Shown: positions 8,255 to 16,280 of the stretch, in pieces
Position numbering within the stretch: the stretch's first letter is position 1
Layout of the letters: the number at the start of each line of letters is the position of its first letter
Assembly: GCA_964417925.1 (NCBI GenBank)
Contig: CAYQJV010000007.1
Coordinates: 1 to 52,848, forward strand
DNA from: CAYQJV01 sp964417925
GTDB taxonomy: Bacteria > Hydrothermota > Tepidihabitantia > B3-TA06 > CAYQJV01
Reading direction: 5' to 3'
DNA: 52,848 nt
Notes under the pieces: model-generated
Seen by the model: only the letters and a program-made list of their open reading frames with translations
What the model was told of the DNA's origin: nothing
The model's database searches: none
Program-made: the position numbers and the translations under genes

Positions 8255-9589
8255 ATGAAGAGTTCACCAAAGATCCTTTTTACCACTTCATATATTTCTA
8301 AGGGAAAATACTACGATTATTTTGAATCCAACACATTAACCCCCGTGAGATTCTTCCTGCTGCGAAAGATCTCCTTTGGCCTTAGGTTTTTAAAGCAGAA
8401 CATCCCAGAGATAGAGATCCTTGAGTATCCTACCTGGGAGGAGTATGTGGAGAGGTTGAAGGAAGGATGGGACGTTGTGGGATTCTCCTTCTTCACAAAC
8501 GAAGTCCCAGAAATAATAAGAATGGCAGAAGAGGCGAGAAAACACAAGGTAAAAGAACTGTGGGCGGGAAACTACGGAGCATTAACCAATGGAGTAGAAA
8601 GATATTTTGATAGAGTCTTTATCGGTTATGCAGAGGAAAGCATAGGAAAGCTCTTAGGGCACTCCATCAGTTGCATTGAACATCCTTTGCTGGTGGTGAT
8701 GCTTAGACTGGGTCCATTACATCTAAGATACAAACCTTTTGGAGTACTGTTTACACAACGGGGATGCCCAATAGGTTGTAATTTTTGTCAGACCCCTGTT
8801 TTTTGTCCAAAACCTTATAAAATTCCACTTGAATCCATAGAAAGAGTTTTAAAGGCATACAGAAATCTGGGAATAGAAGAAATAGTAATTCTTGATGAGA
8901 ACTTCGGTATTATTCCAAAGCACACGGAAGGTGTGGTGGAATTGATAGGAAAATACGGTTTTCTATGGTCTGTAATGACAAGGGCGGACTTTATTTTAAA
9001 GAACTTTGAACACTGGATAAACACCGGCTTCATCTCGGGATTCATAGGGATAGAGAATCTCTCCTCCCTCACACTGAAAAAAATAGGGAAAAAGGAAAAT
9101 ATAGAAAAGATAATAGAATGTATTCAAAAAATGCATGCTTATGACAGGTATATAATAGGATATTATATAATAGGATTTGAGGATGAAACCGAAGAGGAGA
9201 TAATAGAAAAATTAAGAATACTCTCTTCTCTTCGCGTTGACTTTAACCAACTGTGCATACTTACTCCTCTACCCAAAACTCCTCTGTGGTATGAGATAGA
9301 GAAAAAGTATGGAATCTTTGATAGGGACTGGCACCACTGGGATACAAAACACTTGGTCTGGAACCACCCATATGTCACACCATCAAAAATGCGAGAACTC
9401 CTCTTATGGGGATTCAAAATCCTAAATCCTCCTCAACGATACTACGAGGGAATTCTCAGGCTTACCCGCACCTACCTCAACATAAAGGGAATGTTAAGAG
9501 GATGGCGTTATCTATTGTGGGATGCCCCTTTTAATGCCTTTAAAATAAGAGATGCTGAAAAAAGTTTTACTTTCACTCCGCCCCTTTAG
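8255..9589 (+). CDS. cobalamin-type radical SAM protein, paralog B
   Basis: 444 residues with the same domain order as the preceding gene: B12-type N-terminal domain, radical SAM domain with GCPIGCNFC, and the WHHWDTKHLVW block. Outside blocks A and B the proteins differ clearly (roughly 60% identical by eye in the middle), with no indels, so they are established paralogs probably acting on related substrates. The gene has its own promoter and an almost absent leader. Its 3' end overlaps the UbiA gene by 38 nt, tying it to that pathway. Substrate unknown. Confidence 0.78.
   Translation: MKSSPKILFTTSYISKGKYYDYFESNTLTPVRFFLLRKISFGLRFLKQNIPEIEILEYPTWEEYVERLKEGWDVVGFSFFTNEVPEIIRMAEEARKHKVKELWAGNYGALTNGVERYFDRVFIGYAEESIGKLLGHSISCIEHPLLVVMLRLGPLHLRYKPFGVLFTQRGCPIGCNFCQTPVFCPKPYKIPLESIERVLKAYRNLGIEEIVILDENFGIIPKHTEGVVELIGKYGFLWSVMTRADFILKNFEHWINTGFISGFIGIENLSSLTLKKIGKKENIEKIIECIQKMHAYDRYIIGYYIIGFEDETEEEIIEKLRILSSLRVDFNQLCILTPLPKTPLWYEIEKKYGIFDRDWHHWDTKHLVWNHPYVTPSKMRELLLWGFKILNPPQRYYEGILRLTRTYLNIKGMLRGWRYLLWDAPFNAFKIRDAEKSFTFTPPL
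8381..8583 (+). repeat. near-identical block A, copy 2
   Basis: Second copy of the block at 6944-7146, one mismatch in 203 bp. Confidence 0.9.
9276..9433 (+). repeat. identical block B, copy 2
   Basis: Second copy of the block at 7839-7996, no mismatch in 158 bp. Confidence 0.9.
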
Positions 9590-10394
9590 ACTTATCCATT
9601 ACATGGGGATGGCTTTTGGAGGGGCAGTACTGGCATGGGCGAGGTTGAATTTAACCAATTTTAACTGGTATAGGGCTTGCGTAGTATTGCTCGTAGCCTT
9701 TTGTGGTTTTGAAGGAGCAAAATTCATAAACGATGCATTTGATATAAGGACCGATATAACCACCAAAAAAGAAAACCCTATCCTACTTGGATTGATTTCA
9801 AAAAGCACTGCAATTATCCTGGGTATTGCCCTATCTGTTCTATCTTTACTGCTATCAATGTATCTTGGAACATGGGCATTTATCTTTGTAATCCTTACCA
9901 TTATACTGCATCTGCTCTATTCTCTTCCTCCTTTCAGGTTAAAGAGAATATTCCCCCTGCAGTCCATCATACTTGCCTTTGAAGCACTGTTTGCAATGTT
10001 TACAGGGTACTCTTCTTTAGCCCCGAATAACCCTTTATACTCCTTCCCTATAAGGATGATAGTACTTGTATTGTTTACCCTTTCCCTTGCTTTTAATACA
10101 AAAGATATAAGAGATATAGAAGGTGATAAAAAGGAGAAAATTAAAAATCTGTATACCCTCTTTGGTATTAAGAAAGGGAAGTTGATCAATGCAATTCTGG
10201 TACTGATAGCCTATCTATCCACACCTATAATCACAGACTATATCCCTCTGTTTATAGTCGCTCTACCCTGTGGAGTAGCAACTGCTGGACTGATAATGTC
10301 TCCTAAGTATAGAGAAGAGATGATCTTTGGAATTTACATTCCTTTTGGACTTTTGATAATGTTCTTGATATACAAAAAGATATTGTTTGTATGA
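9552..10394 (+). CDS. UbiA-family prenyltransferase
   Basis: 280 residues, about eight membrane segments. The two Mg-diphosphate binding motifs of the family are present: NDAFDIRTD (N-D-x-x-D type) near residue 59 and DIRDIEGD near residue 190. The family moves a prenyl chain from prenyl diphosphate to an aromatic or other acceptor, or reduces chain length in chlorophyll, heme O or quinone pathways. The acceptor is unknown here. The start at 9552 gives the family-typical 'LRPFRLIHYMGMAFGG' opening; it overlaps the upstream radical SAM gene by 38 nt in another frame, suggesting coupled expression. Confidence 0.85.
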   Translation: MLKKVLLSLRPFRLIHYMGMAFGGAVLAWARLNLTNFNWYRACVVLLVAFCGFEGAKFINDAFDIRTDITTKKENPILLGLISKSTAIILGIALSVLSLLLSMYLGTWAFIFVILTIILHLLYSLPPFRLKRIFPLQSIILAFEALFAMFTGYSSLAPNNPLYSFPIRMIVLVLFTLSLAFNTKDIRDIEGDKKEKIKNLYTLFGIKKGKLINAILVLIAYLSTPIITDYIPLFIVALPCGVATAGLIMSPKYREEMIFGIYIPFGLLIMFLIYKKILFV

Positions 10395-10422
10395 AAAATT
10401 TTTTAAATCTAAATTTAATTAT

Positions 10423-10450
10423 TTGACAGTTTTTTAATATTAGATATAAT
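10423..10450 (+). promoter_or_regulatory. promoter of the sugar transferase gene
   Basis: TTGACA (10423-10428), 16 bp, TATAAT (10445-10450). Predicted +1 is 10457, leaving a 5 nt leader without a Shine-Dalgarno sequence. Confidence 0.8.
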
Positions 10451-10461
10451 TTTTAGCAAAA

Positions 10462-11076
10462 ATGAAATATCCTATTTTTAAAAGAGCAATTGATATCGCA
10501 GGTGCAGTGGTAGGACTTATTTTACTATCTCCAGTATTTATAATCACTGCAATTCTAATAAAACTCACTTCTAAGGGGCCTGTGTTTTATAAAAGTAAAA
10601 GAGTGGGAAAGGACGGTAAACTCTTTACAATGTTTAAATTCAGGACCATGCATGTAAATGCAGATGTAGTGGGGCCAAAGTTGACCTATAAAAATGATCC
10701 GAGAATAACACGCTTAGGAAAGTATTTAAGACAGTTCAAAATTGATGAACTTCCCCAACTGTTCAATGTATTAAAAGGGGATATGAGCCTTGTGGGACCA
10801 AGACCAGAGGACCCTAAGTACATTGTCCATTACTCTGAAAAACAAAAAGAAATTTTTTCAATTAAACCAGGAATCACAGGTTTGGCTCAACTGAAATACA
10901 TAAACATAGAGTCAATACTAAATCACGAAACCCTTACCCAGACCTATGTGAAGGAGATAATACCCGAGAAGTACAAATTGAACAAACAGTATATTGAAAA
11001 CATGTCTTTTTCTCTTGACTTGAAAATTCTGTTTAACACCCTTCTCTCAATATTCAGGAAAAAAACACGTATTTAA
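10462..11076 (+). CDS. undecaprenyl-phosphate sugar phosphotransferase (WcaJ/PglC type)
   Basis: 204 residues, the compact 'bacterial sugar transferase' form. One N-terminal membrane/re-entrant helix (about 10-32) is followed by the catalytic core: FKFRTMH, the DELPQL(F)N motif near residue 95, GDMSLVGPRPE, and PGITGLAQ. These enzymes transfer a sugar-1-phosphate from a nucleotide sugar to undecaprenyl phosphate, the first step of O-antigen, capsule or glycan assembly at the inner membrane. There are no other glycan genes nearby. The message is predicted nearly leaderless. The 3' end overlaps the convergent gene by 30 nt. Confidence 0.88.
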   Translation: MKYPIFKRAIDIAGAVVGLILLSPVFIITAILIKLTSKGPVFYKSKRVGKDGKLFTMFKFRTMHVNADVVGPKLTYKNDPRITRLGKYLRQFKIDELPQLFNVLKGDMSLVGPRPEDPKYIVHYSEKQKEIFSIKPGITGLAQLKYINIESILNHETLTQTYVKEIIPEKYKLNKQYIENMSFSLDLKILFNTLLSIFRKKTRI

Positions 11077-11823
11077 AACAATCTTGTTAAAGATAGAATC
11101 ATATGCAATTTCTTTTTTCACCTCATCTATTGCTTTATTTCTAAACTCCATATTTTTCTCTATGGCAAATCTATAGGCATTTGCCATAGAACCTAAGTAA
11201 AACCTTGGTAATAAAAAAATATAGATAAGTCCTGCATCAACAAAATTCTTCCTTGTGATGGCTTTTACAAAAAAATAGAAAACTATTGAATTTACCGAAA
11301 ATGCCATTGCACCTTCTTTAAACCTACCAGTGTAGAGTTCACCTAAGCCAGGAATTAAAGATAAAAAATGGGCAAGGGCAGGGGATTTCCCTTTGTAATT
11401 TTTCATCCTTTCTATCTTCTCTACGGTCTCTTTCATGTGAAGTTCTTCTGCGTATTGCGCCGCTTCTTTGTAACACCCTTCCTCCACAGCTTTGATAATC
11501 ATGAGTTTTTTTATCTTCGGAGGTATATCTTTTTTAATGACCTGCTTAACCTCCTCGTGAATTTGATAAAAATCTTTTGTATCCATAAACGCAAGAACAT
11601 AAAGAATTTTGGCAGAAAGCATATCCAGTGTTTTAAAAATTTCTGCTGATTTAACTCTTTTCCCCATCATAAAATAAGCACAGGCAAGTTTGAACCTCAA
11701 TGAATCTTTGGCTTCCTGCTTAGGTTCTTTTCTAAGTTCCCTCTCGTATTCAAGCACTGCACTTTCGTAATCCTTTATATAATAAAGGAAGTCTGCAAAA
11801 GATAAAAAGAGGAAAAGTATCAT
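11047..11823 (-). CDS. TPR protein with C-terminal TM2-like segment, paralog 2
   Basis: 258 residues. A very short hydrophobic N-terminus (MILFLFLSFADFLY) precedes TPR-like helices. The C-terminal third has membrane segments beginning with SLIPGLGELYTGRFKEG, similar to the 'PG-x-G-x-x-Y-x-G-x-x-x-x-G' signature of TM2-type or DUF5683-like domains. It is a paralog of the upstream gene (11820-12551): both start with a shared FLSFADFLY segment. It overlaps that gene by 4 nt and is the last of a yidD-led operon. Role unknown; association with membrane protein insertion is suggested only by the neighbour. Confidence 0.68.
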   Translation of the reverse strand: MILFLFLSFADFLYYIKDYESAVLEYERELRKEPKQEAKDSLRFKLACAYFMMGKRVKSAEIFKTLDMLSAKILYVLAFMDTKDFYQIHEEVKQVIKKDIPPKIKKLMIIKAVEEGCYKEAAQYAEELHMKETVEKIERMKNYKGKSPALAHFLSLIPGLGELYTGRFKEGAMAFSVNSIVFYFFVKAITRKNFVDAGLIYIFLLPRFYLGSMANAYRFAIEKNMEFRNKAIDEVKKEIAYDSIFNKIVLNTCFFPEY

Positions 11824-12551
11824 TCCTTAATTCCTTCAATGAGGGCATTTACCATTTCTATTCTCCTTTTCTCTTGATAATCGTTATAGTCCAATGCTGC
11901 ATTTATTGCTCCATATATATTCCCAGCCCAAAACAGAACTCCCAATCCTCCAGTAATACCTGCCTTGAGAGTTTCGTTGTTTTTAAAATAATAATAAAAA
12001 GCAGAAAAAAAGACAAGATTTATAAAGAACGAAAATAATCCATCTTCAACCCTTCCCACATAGAGATGCCCTGCTCCAGGAACAATGGAGATTGCTCCTG
12101 CAATCCAAGGAGATTTTTTATAAACCGGAGAAGAAAGCAAAAGAATAATCTCCTCTTTGTGTGGAAGTTCTATCTCCTTTAATAGTTCCAGAGCCCTTTT
12201 AAAATCTTTTTTTAAAACATTGTATTGAATATATGAAAGCATAGCCTTCCTTTTGAATCTTGTATTTTTTAACTCCTTGAAGATTGAATCTACATCTTCT
12301 TTCTGAGCAATTGCAATCTCAAAAAGCAGATACAAAGCCCTTTCAGGATCCTTCTTTTCTCTATACATCCATTTAAGAAGGCTTTTTGCTATTTCATATT
12401 TTTTACTCAACATGTAACATTCTGCTCCTCTGAAAAACAAAGAATCATCATTTTTTTTATAAGCTTCTCTTATATATTCAACCGCTGCCCTGTAATAATC
12501 TCCTCTCTCATAGAGAAAATCAGCAAAGGATAAGAAGATAATTATCGTCAT
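11820..12551 (-). CDS. TPR protein with C-terminal TM2-like segment, paralog 1
   Basis: 243 residues with the same plan as its downstream paralog: short hydrophobic start (MTIIIFLSFADFLY), helical repeats, then SIVPGAGHLYVGRVEDG followed by membrane segments. The repeats look like degenerate TPRs, with GDYYRAA and KKYEIA positions. It starts within the stop of yidD (4 nt overlap) and ends within the start of the next paralog, so the three are one coupled operon. Family not known to me. Confidence 0.68.
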   Translation of the reverse strand: MTIIIFLSFADFLYERGDYYRAAVEYIREAYKKNDDSLFFRGAECYMLSKKYEIAKSLLKWMYREKKDPERALYLLFEIAIAQKEDVDSIFKELKNTRFKRKAMLSYIQYNVLKKDFKRALELLKEIELPHKEEIILLLSSPVYKKSPWIAGAISIVPGAGHLYVGRVEDGLFSFFINLVFFSAFYYYFKNNETLKAGITGGLGVLFWAGNIYGAINAALDYNDYQEKRRIEMVNALIEGIKE

Positions 12552-12904
12552 TTCTTTTTACCGACTCTGTGCGGTATGTAGTGATTTTCAGGAGGATCGT
12601 ATATTCTGTTATTTTTAATTTCTGGATAATAAAGGTATAGATATTTCCATGCTCCAGGATGACATCTTTGAAGTCTATCAAACGTCATTAACGTTCCATA
12701 GAAAAATCCATACTGCTCGTAAGCCATTTTTGCAAAGGTAGAACAACTTGGATAAAAGTTACACACGTTTCTTCCCTGAAGAGGAGATAACACCTCTTTA
12801 TAAAAAGATATAAGCCAAGAGGCTACCACTGAAACAGCATCGTATTTCTTTGGAAAAAGAGGGAAAATTATAAAAAGCAATAGTAAAACTATTTTTCGTA
12901 TCAT
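12548..12904 (-). CDS. yidD: YidD-type membrane protein insertion factor
   Basis: 118 residues. An N-terminal hydrophobic segment is followed by the conserved YidD/DUF37 block: a basic-hydrophobic 'FYKEVLSPLQG', C-x-FYPSCS with paired cysteines, 'YGFFYGTLMTFDRLQRCHPG'. YidD proteins sit at the inner membrane, near YidC and Sec, and help insertion of membrane proteins. The usual neighbours (rnpA, rpmH, yidC) are absent; here it leads two TPR/TM2-like genes. An N-terminal signal-like segment before the domain is longer than in classical YidD. The start coincides with the predicted transcript start of its own promoter. Confidence 0.85.
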   Translation of the reverse strand: MIRKIVLLLLFIIFPLFPKKYDAVSVVASWLISFYKEVLSPLQGRNVCNFYPSCSTFAKMAYEQYGFFYGTLMTFDRLQRCHPGAWKYLYLYYPEIKNNRIYDPPENHYIPHRVGKKK

Positions 12905-12910
12905 CTTATA

Positions 12911-12938
12911 AGGATATCTCTAAATTCAAAAATTGCAA
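12911..12938 (-). promoter_or_regulatory. promoter of the yidD operon, leaderless
   Basis: Minus strand: TTGCAA (12938-12933), 16 bp, TATCCT (12916-12911), then 6 nt to the ATG at 12904. Both boxes are weak individually; the exact spacing and position are the argument. Confidence 0.5.
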
Positions 12939-12952
12939 ATAAAAGAAGTTTC

Positions 12953-12980
12953 TTGACTTCTTTTACAATCTCATTACATT
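12953..12980 (+). promoter_or_regulatory. promoter of the purM operon, leaderless
   Basis: TTGACT (12953-12958), 16 bp, TACATT (12975-12980). Predicted +1 is 12987, the A of the purM ATG. Confidence 0.68.
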
Positions 12981-12986
12981 TATTCT

Positions 12987-13985
12987 ATGGGCGAAAAATA
13001 CAAAAAAGCAGGCGTTGATATTGAAAAACTTGAAGCAGTAAAAAATAAAATTAAAGGATATGTTAAAAAAACTCTAAAAGGGAAAAAAACATTACCTTTG
13101 GGTCTGTTCGCAGGTGGAGTAAGTTTAAATGAAAAAAAACTATACATAGTTGCAACCACTGATGGAGTGGGAACCAAATTGCTTGTTGCAAAAATGGCAA
13201 AGAGATACGATACCGTGGGTAAGGATCTTGTATATCATTCGGTAAATGATTTAATATCCATTGGAGCCCATCCTCTTTTTTTTCAAGACTACATTGCATT
13301 CTCTGAAATATCTCCTCAGGCAATCGCGGAGATTATAAAAGGAATCACAGAAGCCTGTAGAAAAGAGAATATACCTCTTGCAGGAGGTGAAACCGCTCAA
13401 CTCCCAGGTGTGTATAAAAAGGGAGATTTTGAACTTGCGGGAACGATGGTGGGAATACTAAAGGAAGATGAATTAATTAGCGGAGAAAAAATCAAGGAAG
13501 AGGATGTTGTAATAGGTTTTGCCTCCAATGGACTCCATACCAATGGATACTCTCTTGCAAGAAAAATCTTTTTTGAAAAAATGGGACTTTCCATAGACTC
13601 TTATGTTCCAGGCCTCAAAAAAACACTTGCAGAGGAACTTCTACGGATACACAAAAGTTATAGAAAGGAGATTGATAGAGTAAGAAAATATCTAAAAGGA
13701 ATTGCCCATATTACTGGGGGTGGATTCTATGCAAACATCCAAAGGATACTTCCTCCAGATGTAGACTGTGTAATAGAAAAAGACCGCTGGAAAGTTCCTC
13801 CTATATTCAGGATAATCCAGGAATATGGAAAAATATCTGAGGAAGAAATGTATGGGGTTTTCAACATGGGAATAGGAATGGTCGTTTTTGTACATGAAAA
13901 GGATAAGGAAATAGTAATAAAAAAAACAAAAGGAAAAGAAATCGGCTATGTAGTAAAAGGCAAAGGGAAAGTGCTTTTAAGATGA
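12987..13985 (+). CDS. purM: phosphoribosylformylglycinamidine cyclo-ligase
   Basis: 332 residues, close to the usual 340-350. PurM closes the imidazole ring of AIR from FGAM with ATP in cytosolic purine synthesis. Typical signatures: 'YKKAGVDI' at the N-terminus, 'TTDGVGTK' (nucleotide/phosphate binding), 'HSVNDLISIGAHPLFFQDY', 'AGGETAQLPG', 'SNGLHTNGYSLAR', 'HITGGGF' and 'FNMGIGM'. It opens a four-gene run (purM, Minf_1886-family gene, DinG-like helicase, radical SAM); the next gene starts inside its stop (4 nt overlap). No other purine genes are in the window. Confidence 0.95.
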   Translation: MGEKYKKAGVDIEKLEAVKNKIKGYVKKTLKGKKTLPLGLFAGGVSLNEKKLYIVATTDGVGTKLLVAKMAKRYDTVGKDLVYHSVNDLISIGAHPLFFQDYIAFSEISPQAIAEIIKGITEACRKENIPLAGGETAQLPGVYKKGDFELAGTMVGILKEDELISGEKIKEEDVVIGFASNGLHTNGYSLARKIFFEKMGLSIDSYVPGLKKTLAEELLRIHKSYRKEIDRVRKYLKGIAHITGGGFYANIQRILPPDVDCVIEKDRWKVPPIFRIIQEYGKISEEEMYGVFNMGIGMVVFVHEKDKEIVIKKTKGKEIGYVVKGKGKVLLR

Positions 13986-14353
13986 ACGACCTTTTGTTTA
14001 AGGTACTTGAGATAACCGAAAAGGACAAGAGGTATAAACCAGAGGCGTATTTTTTTGTAATTGAAGCCTTACACTACAAACTGAAAAAAATAGGAGAAAA
14101 AAGACACTTAACTGCAAAGGAACTGCTTGAAGGGATTGTTGAACTTGCAAAAGAGAAGTTCGGACTTCTATCTTACGAAGTTTTAAAATCCTGGGGTTGT
14201 AAAAAAACCGATGACATTGGAGAGATAGTGTTTAATCTGATAGAAGCTGGTGAACTTTCAAAAACTGAAGAGGATAAAAAGGAAGATTTTTATAACGTAT
14301 TTAACCTTGAAGAAGAACTTGAAAAGGATTACGACTTTAAAAAAAATAATTGA
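13982..14353 (+). CDS. Minf_1886-family conserved protein
   Basis: 123 residues. The pattern 'I-x-x-x-D-x-R-Y-x-x-x-A-Y-x-F-V-x-E-A-L', 'H-L-T-A-x-E-L-L-E-G', 'W-G-C/V-x-x-T-x-D-x-G-E-I-V-F-N-L-I-E-A-G' and 'K-T-E-E-D-x-x-E-D-F' matches the small uncharacterised Minf_1886 family found in several bacterial phyla. No biochemical function is known to me. It overlaps purM by 4 nt and the following helicase gene by about 35 nt. It ends in an acidic/Lys-rich tail. Its conservation and operon position suggest a housekeeping role. Confidence 0.8.
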   Translation: MNDLLFKVLEITEKDKRYKPEAYFFVIEALHYKLKKIGEKRHLTAKELLEGIVELAKEKFGLLSYEVLKSWGCKKTDDIGEIVFNLIEAGELSKTEEDKKEDFYNVFNLEEELEKDYDFKKNN

Positions 14354-16280
14354 AAAGGAATTCACGGGGAAGGGAGAAATTCTTATAAACCTCCCTTCTT
14401 TTAAACCAAGAGAGGAACAGTTAAGAATGGCTCTTGAAGTATTGGATGCCCTGTATAACTATAACACACTCCTTGTGGAAGCAGGAACCGGAGTAGGAAA
14501 AAGCTTTGCTTATCTTCTGCCCTCTATACTATGGGCAAAGAATTACGACAAAAAAGTGATTGTATCAACCTACACAAAGGTTCTTCAATATCAACTTTAC
14601 CACAAAGACCTTCCTTTTTTACACTCAGCCATGGGGCAAAACTTCAGATACGAGGTGCTTTTAGGACAGGAGAATTTCATCTGCAAAAGAAAGCTTTTAA
14701 AAGTAATGCTGGAATCTTTATTTGAGAACGAAAGAGAAAAAGCGATTCTTTTGGAGATAAAAAGATATATTGAAAACGGCTCAAAAGGGGTATTTGAAGA
14801 AATACCATTTGAAATTCCAGAGGACACAAAGGATAAAATATCACGGAGCTCTGAAAGCTGTATGGGGAAAAAATGTCCTTATTACTGGGAATGTTTTTAC
14901 TATGAGAAAAAAAGAAATGCAGAAAAGGCAGATATTGTTGTCATAAACCATTATCTATTTTTTTCAAACCTTGCTTCAGGAGAGAGGATCCTACCCGAGT
15001 TTGATGCAGTAATATTTGACGAGGCACACCACTTGGAAGAGGTGGGAGCTTCCTTTTTTGGATTTTCATTCTCCAAAAAGGGAATAGAAAGAAAGTTACA
15101 CAGAATATACAATCCAAGAAAAAGAAAAGGGCTGTTAAAGGATCTAATAAAATTCTATCCTCACATGGGAACCACAATAAGGGAGGCAGAAAAAAGAGCC
15201 GATATGTTCTTTTCAAAACTTTCAGAAATGTTAAAAGATACAGATAAAAGAAGAATAGAGGAAAACTTTTATTTTCACAGAGAGTTTTTATATTCTTTGG
15301 AAAAAGTGGTAGAAGAAGCTGAAAATATAACAAAAAAAATAGATGACGAAGACACAAAAATAGATGTAAAGGCAGTTTTACAGAAGATAAAAGAATATAT
15401 AAAAAAGATAGAAGAATTCGCAGAAGAAAAAGAGGAGAATGCAGTTTACTGGGTGGAAAGGAAAAAAAGGATTTATCTAAATAAATCTTTAATAGATGTA
15501 TCAGAAATACTTAAAAGGTACGTATTTGAAAGAGAATTTGTATGCATATTAACCTCTGCCACTCTTACAACGAGAAAAAAATTTAATTTCTTTAAAGAAA
15601 GACTCGGCATAGAAAGAGCAAAAGAACTAATTCTCCCTTCTCCATTTGATTACGAAAAAAGGAGTATAATATATATTGCAGAAGACATACCTCCTCCTGG
15701 AGAGAAAAATTACGAAAAAAAAGTTGCCGAAAGGATAGAAGAATTGTTAAGCATCACCGAAGGAAGAGGGCTGGTACTGTTTACAAGTTATTCAACCATG
15801 GAAGAGGTAACATCATTTTTAAATGTAAATTACCGACTGTTTAAACAGAAAAAAACTCATAGAAGCGTGATTCTTGAAAGTTTCAGAGAGAATGAAGAAT
15901 CTGTACTTTTTGGTACAAAAAGTTTCTGGGAAGGGATAGATGTCCCCGGGAAATCTTTAATCTTGGTTGTGATAACCAGACTTCCTTTTGATGTTCCAGA
16001 TTCTCCAAGATTACAAGCAATAGCAGAAAAATTAAAAAAAGAAGGCAAAGATCCTTTTATAAATTTTCAACTACCTCTTTCTATCCTGAGGTTCAGACAA
16101 GGAACCGGAAGATTGATACGAAAAGAGGATGACTTTGGAGTAATTGCAATCCTTGATTCAAGGGTATGCAAAAGATTCTATGGAGTGTACTTTCTTGATT
16201 CCATGCCTTCTTCACCCATTGTTAAAACCCTTACGGAAATAAAGGATTTTTTAAAAAACTTCACAGATGGAGAGGTTTGA
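14319..16280 (+). CDS. dinG: DinG/XPD-like Fe-S DNA helicase
   Basis: About 653 residues from the TTG at 14319. All SF2 XPD/DinG motifs are visible: 'PREEQ' (Q-like), Walker A AGTGVGKS near residue 55, four cysteines for a 4Fe-4S cluster (FIC, then CMGKKCPYYWEC), 'VINHYLFF', the DEAH box in FDEAHHLE, 'LTSATL', 'GTKSFWEGIDVPG' and motif VI 'QGTGRLIR'. Such enzymes unwind DNA 5'-3' and act on R-loops, D-loops or damaged forks. The start is uncertain: GTG 14250 and TTG 14307 are in-frame alternatives, but 14319 fits the family N-terminus and minimises overlap with the preceding gene. It overlaps the next gene by 14 nt. Confidence 0.88.
   Translation: MKRITTLKKIIEKEFTGKGEILINLPSFKPREEQLRMALEVLDALYNYNTLLVEAGTGVGKSFAYLLPSILWAKNYDKKVIVSTYTKVLQYQLYHKDLPFLHSAMGQNFRYEVLLGQENFICKRKLLKVMLESLFENEREKAILLEIKRYIENGSKGVFEEIPFEIPEDTKDKISRSSESCMGKKCPYYWECFYYEKKRNAEKADIVVINHYLFFSNLASGERILPEFDAVIFDEAHHLEEVGASFFGFSFSKKGIERKLHRIYNPRKRKGLLKDLIKFYPHMGTTIREAEKRADMFFSKLSEMLKDTDKRRIEENFYFHREFLYSLEKVVEEAENITKKIDDEDTKIDVKAVLQKIKEYIKKIEEFAEEKEENAVYWVERKKRIYLNKSLIDVSEILKRYVFEREFVCILTSATLTTRKKFNFFKERLGIERAKELILPSPFDYEKRSIIYIAEDIPPPGEKNYEKKVAERIEELLSITEGRGLVLFTSYSTMEEVTSFLNVNYRLFKQKKTHRSVILESFRENEESVLFGTKSFWEGIDVPGKSLILVVITRLPFDVPDSPRLQAIAEKLKKEGKDPFINFQLPLSILRFRQGTGRLIRKEDDFGVIAILDSRVCKRFYGVYFLDSMPSSPIVKTLTEIKDFLKNFTDGEV

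Noticed and set aside
10391..10420. A/T-rich palindromic stretch after the UbiA gene as a terminator
   Set aside because: The stem is only A and T and too weak; no clear loop or U-run.
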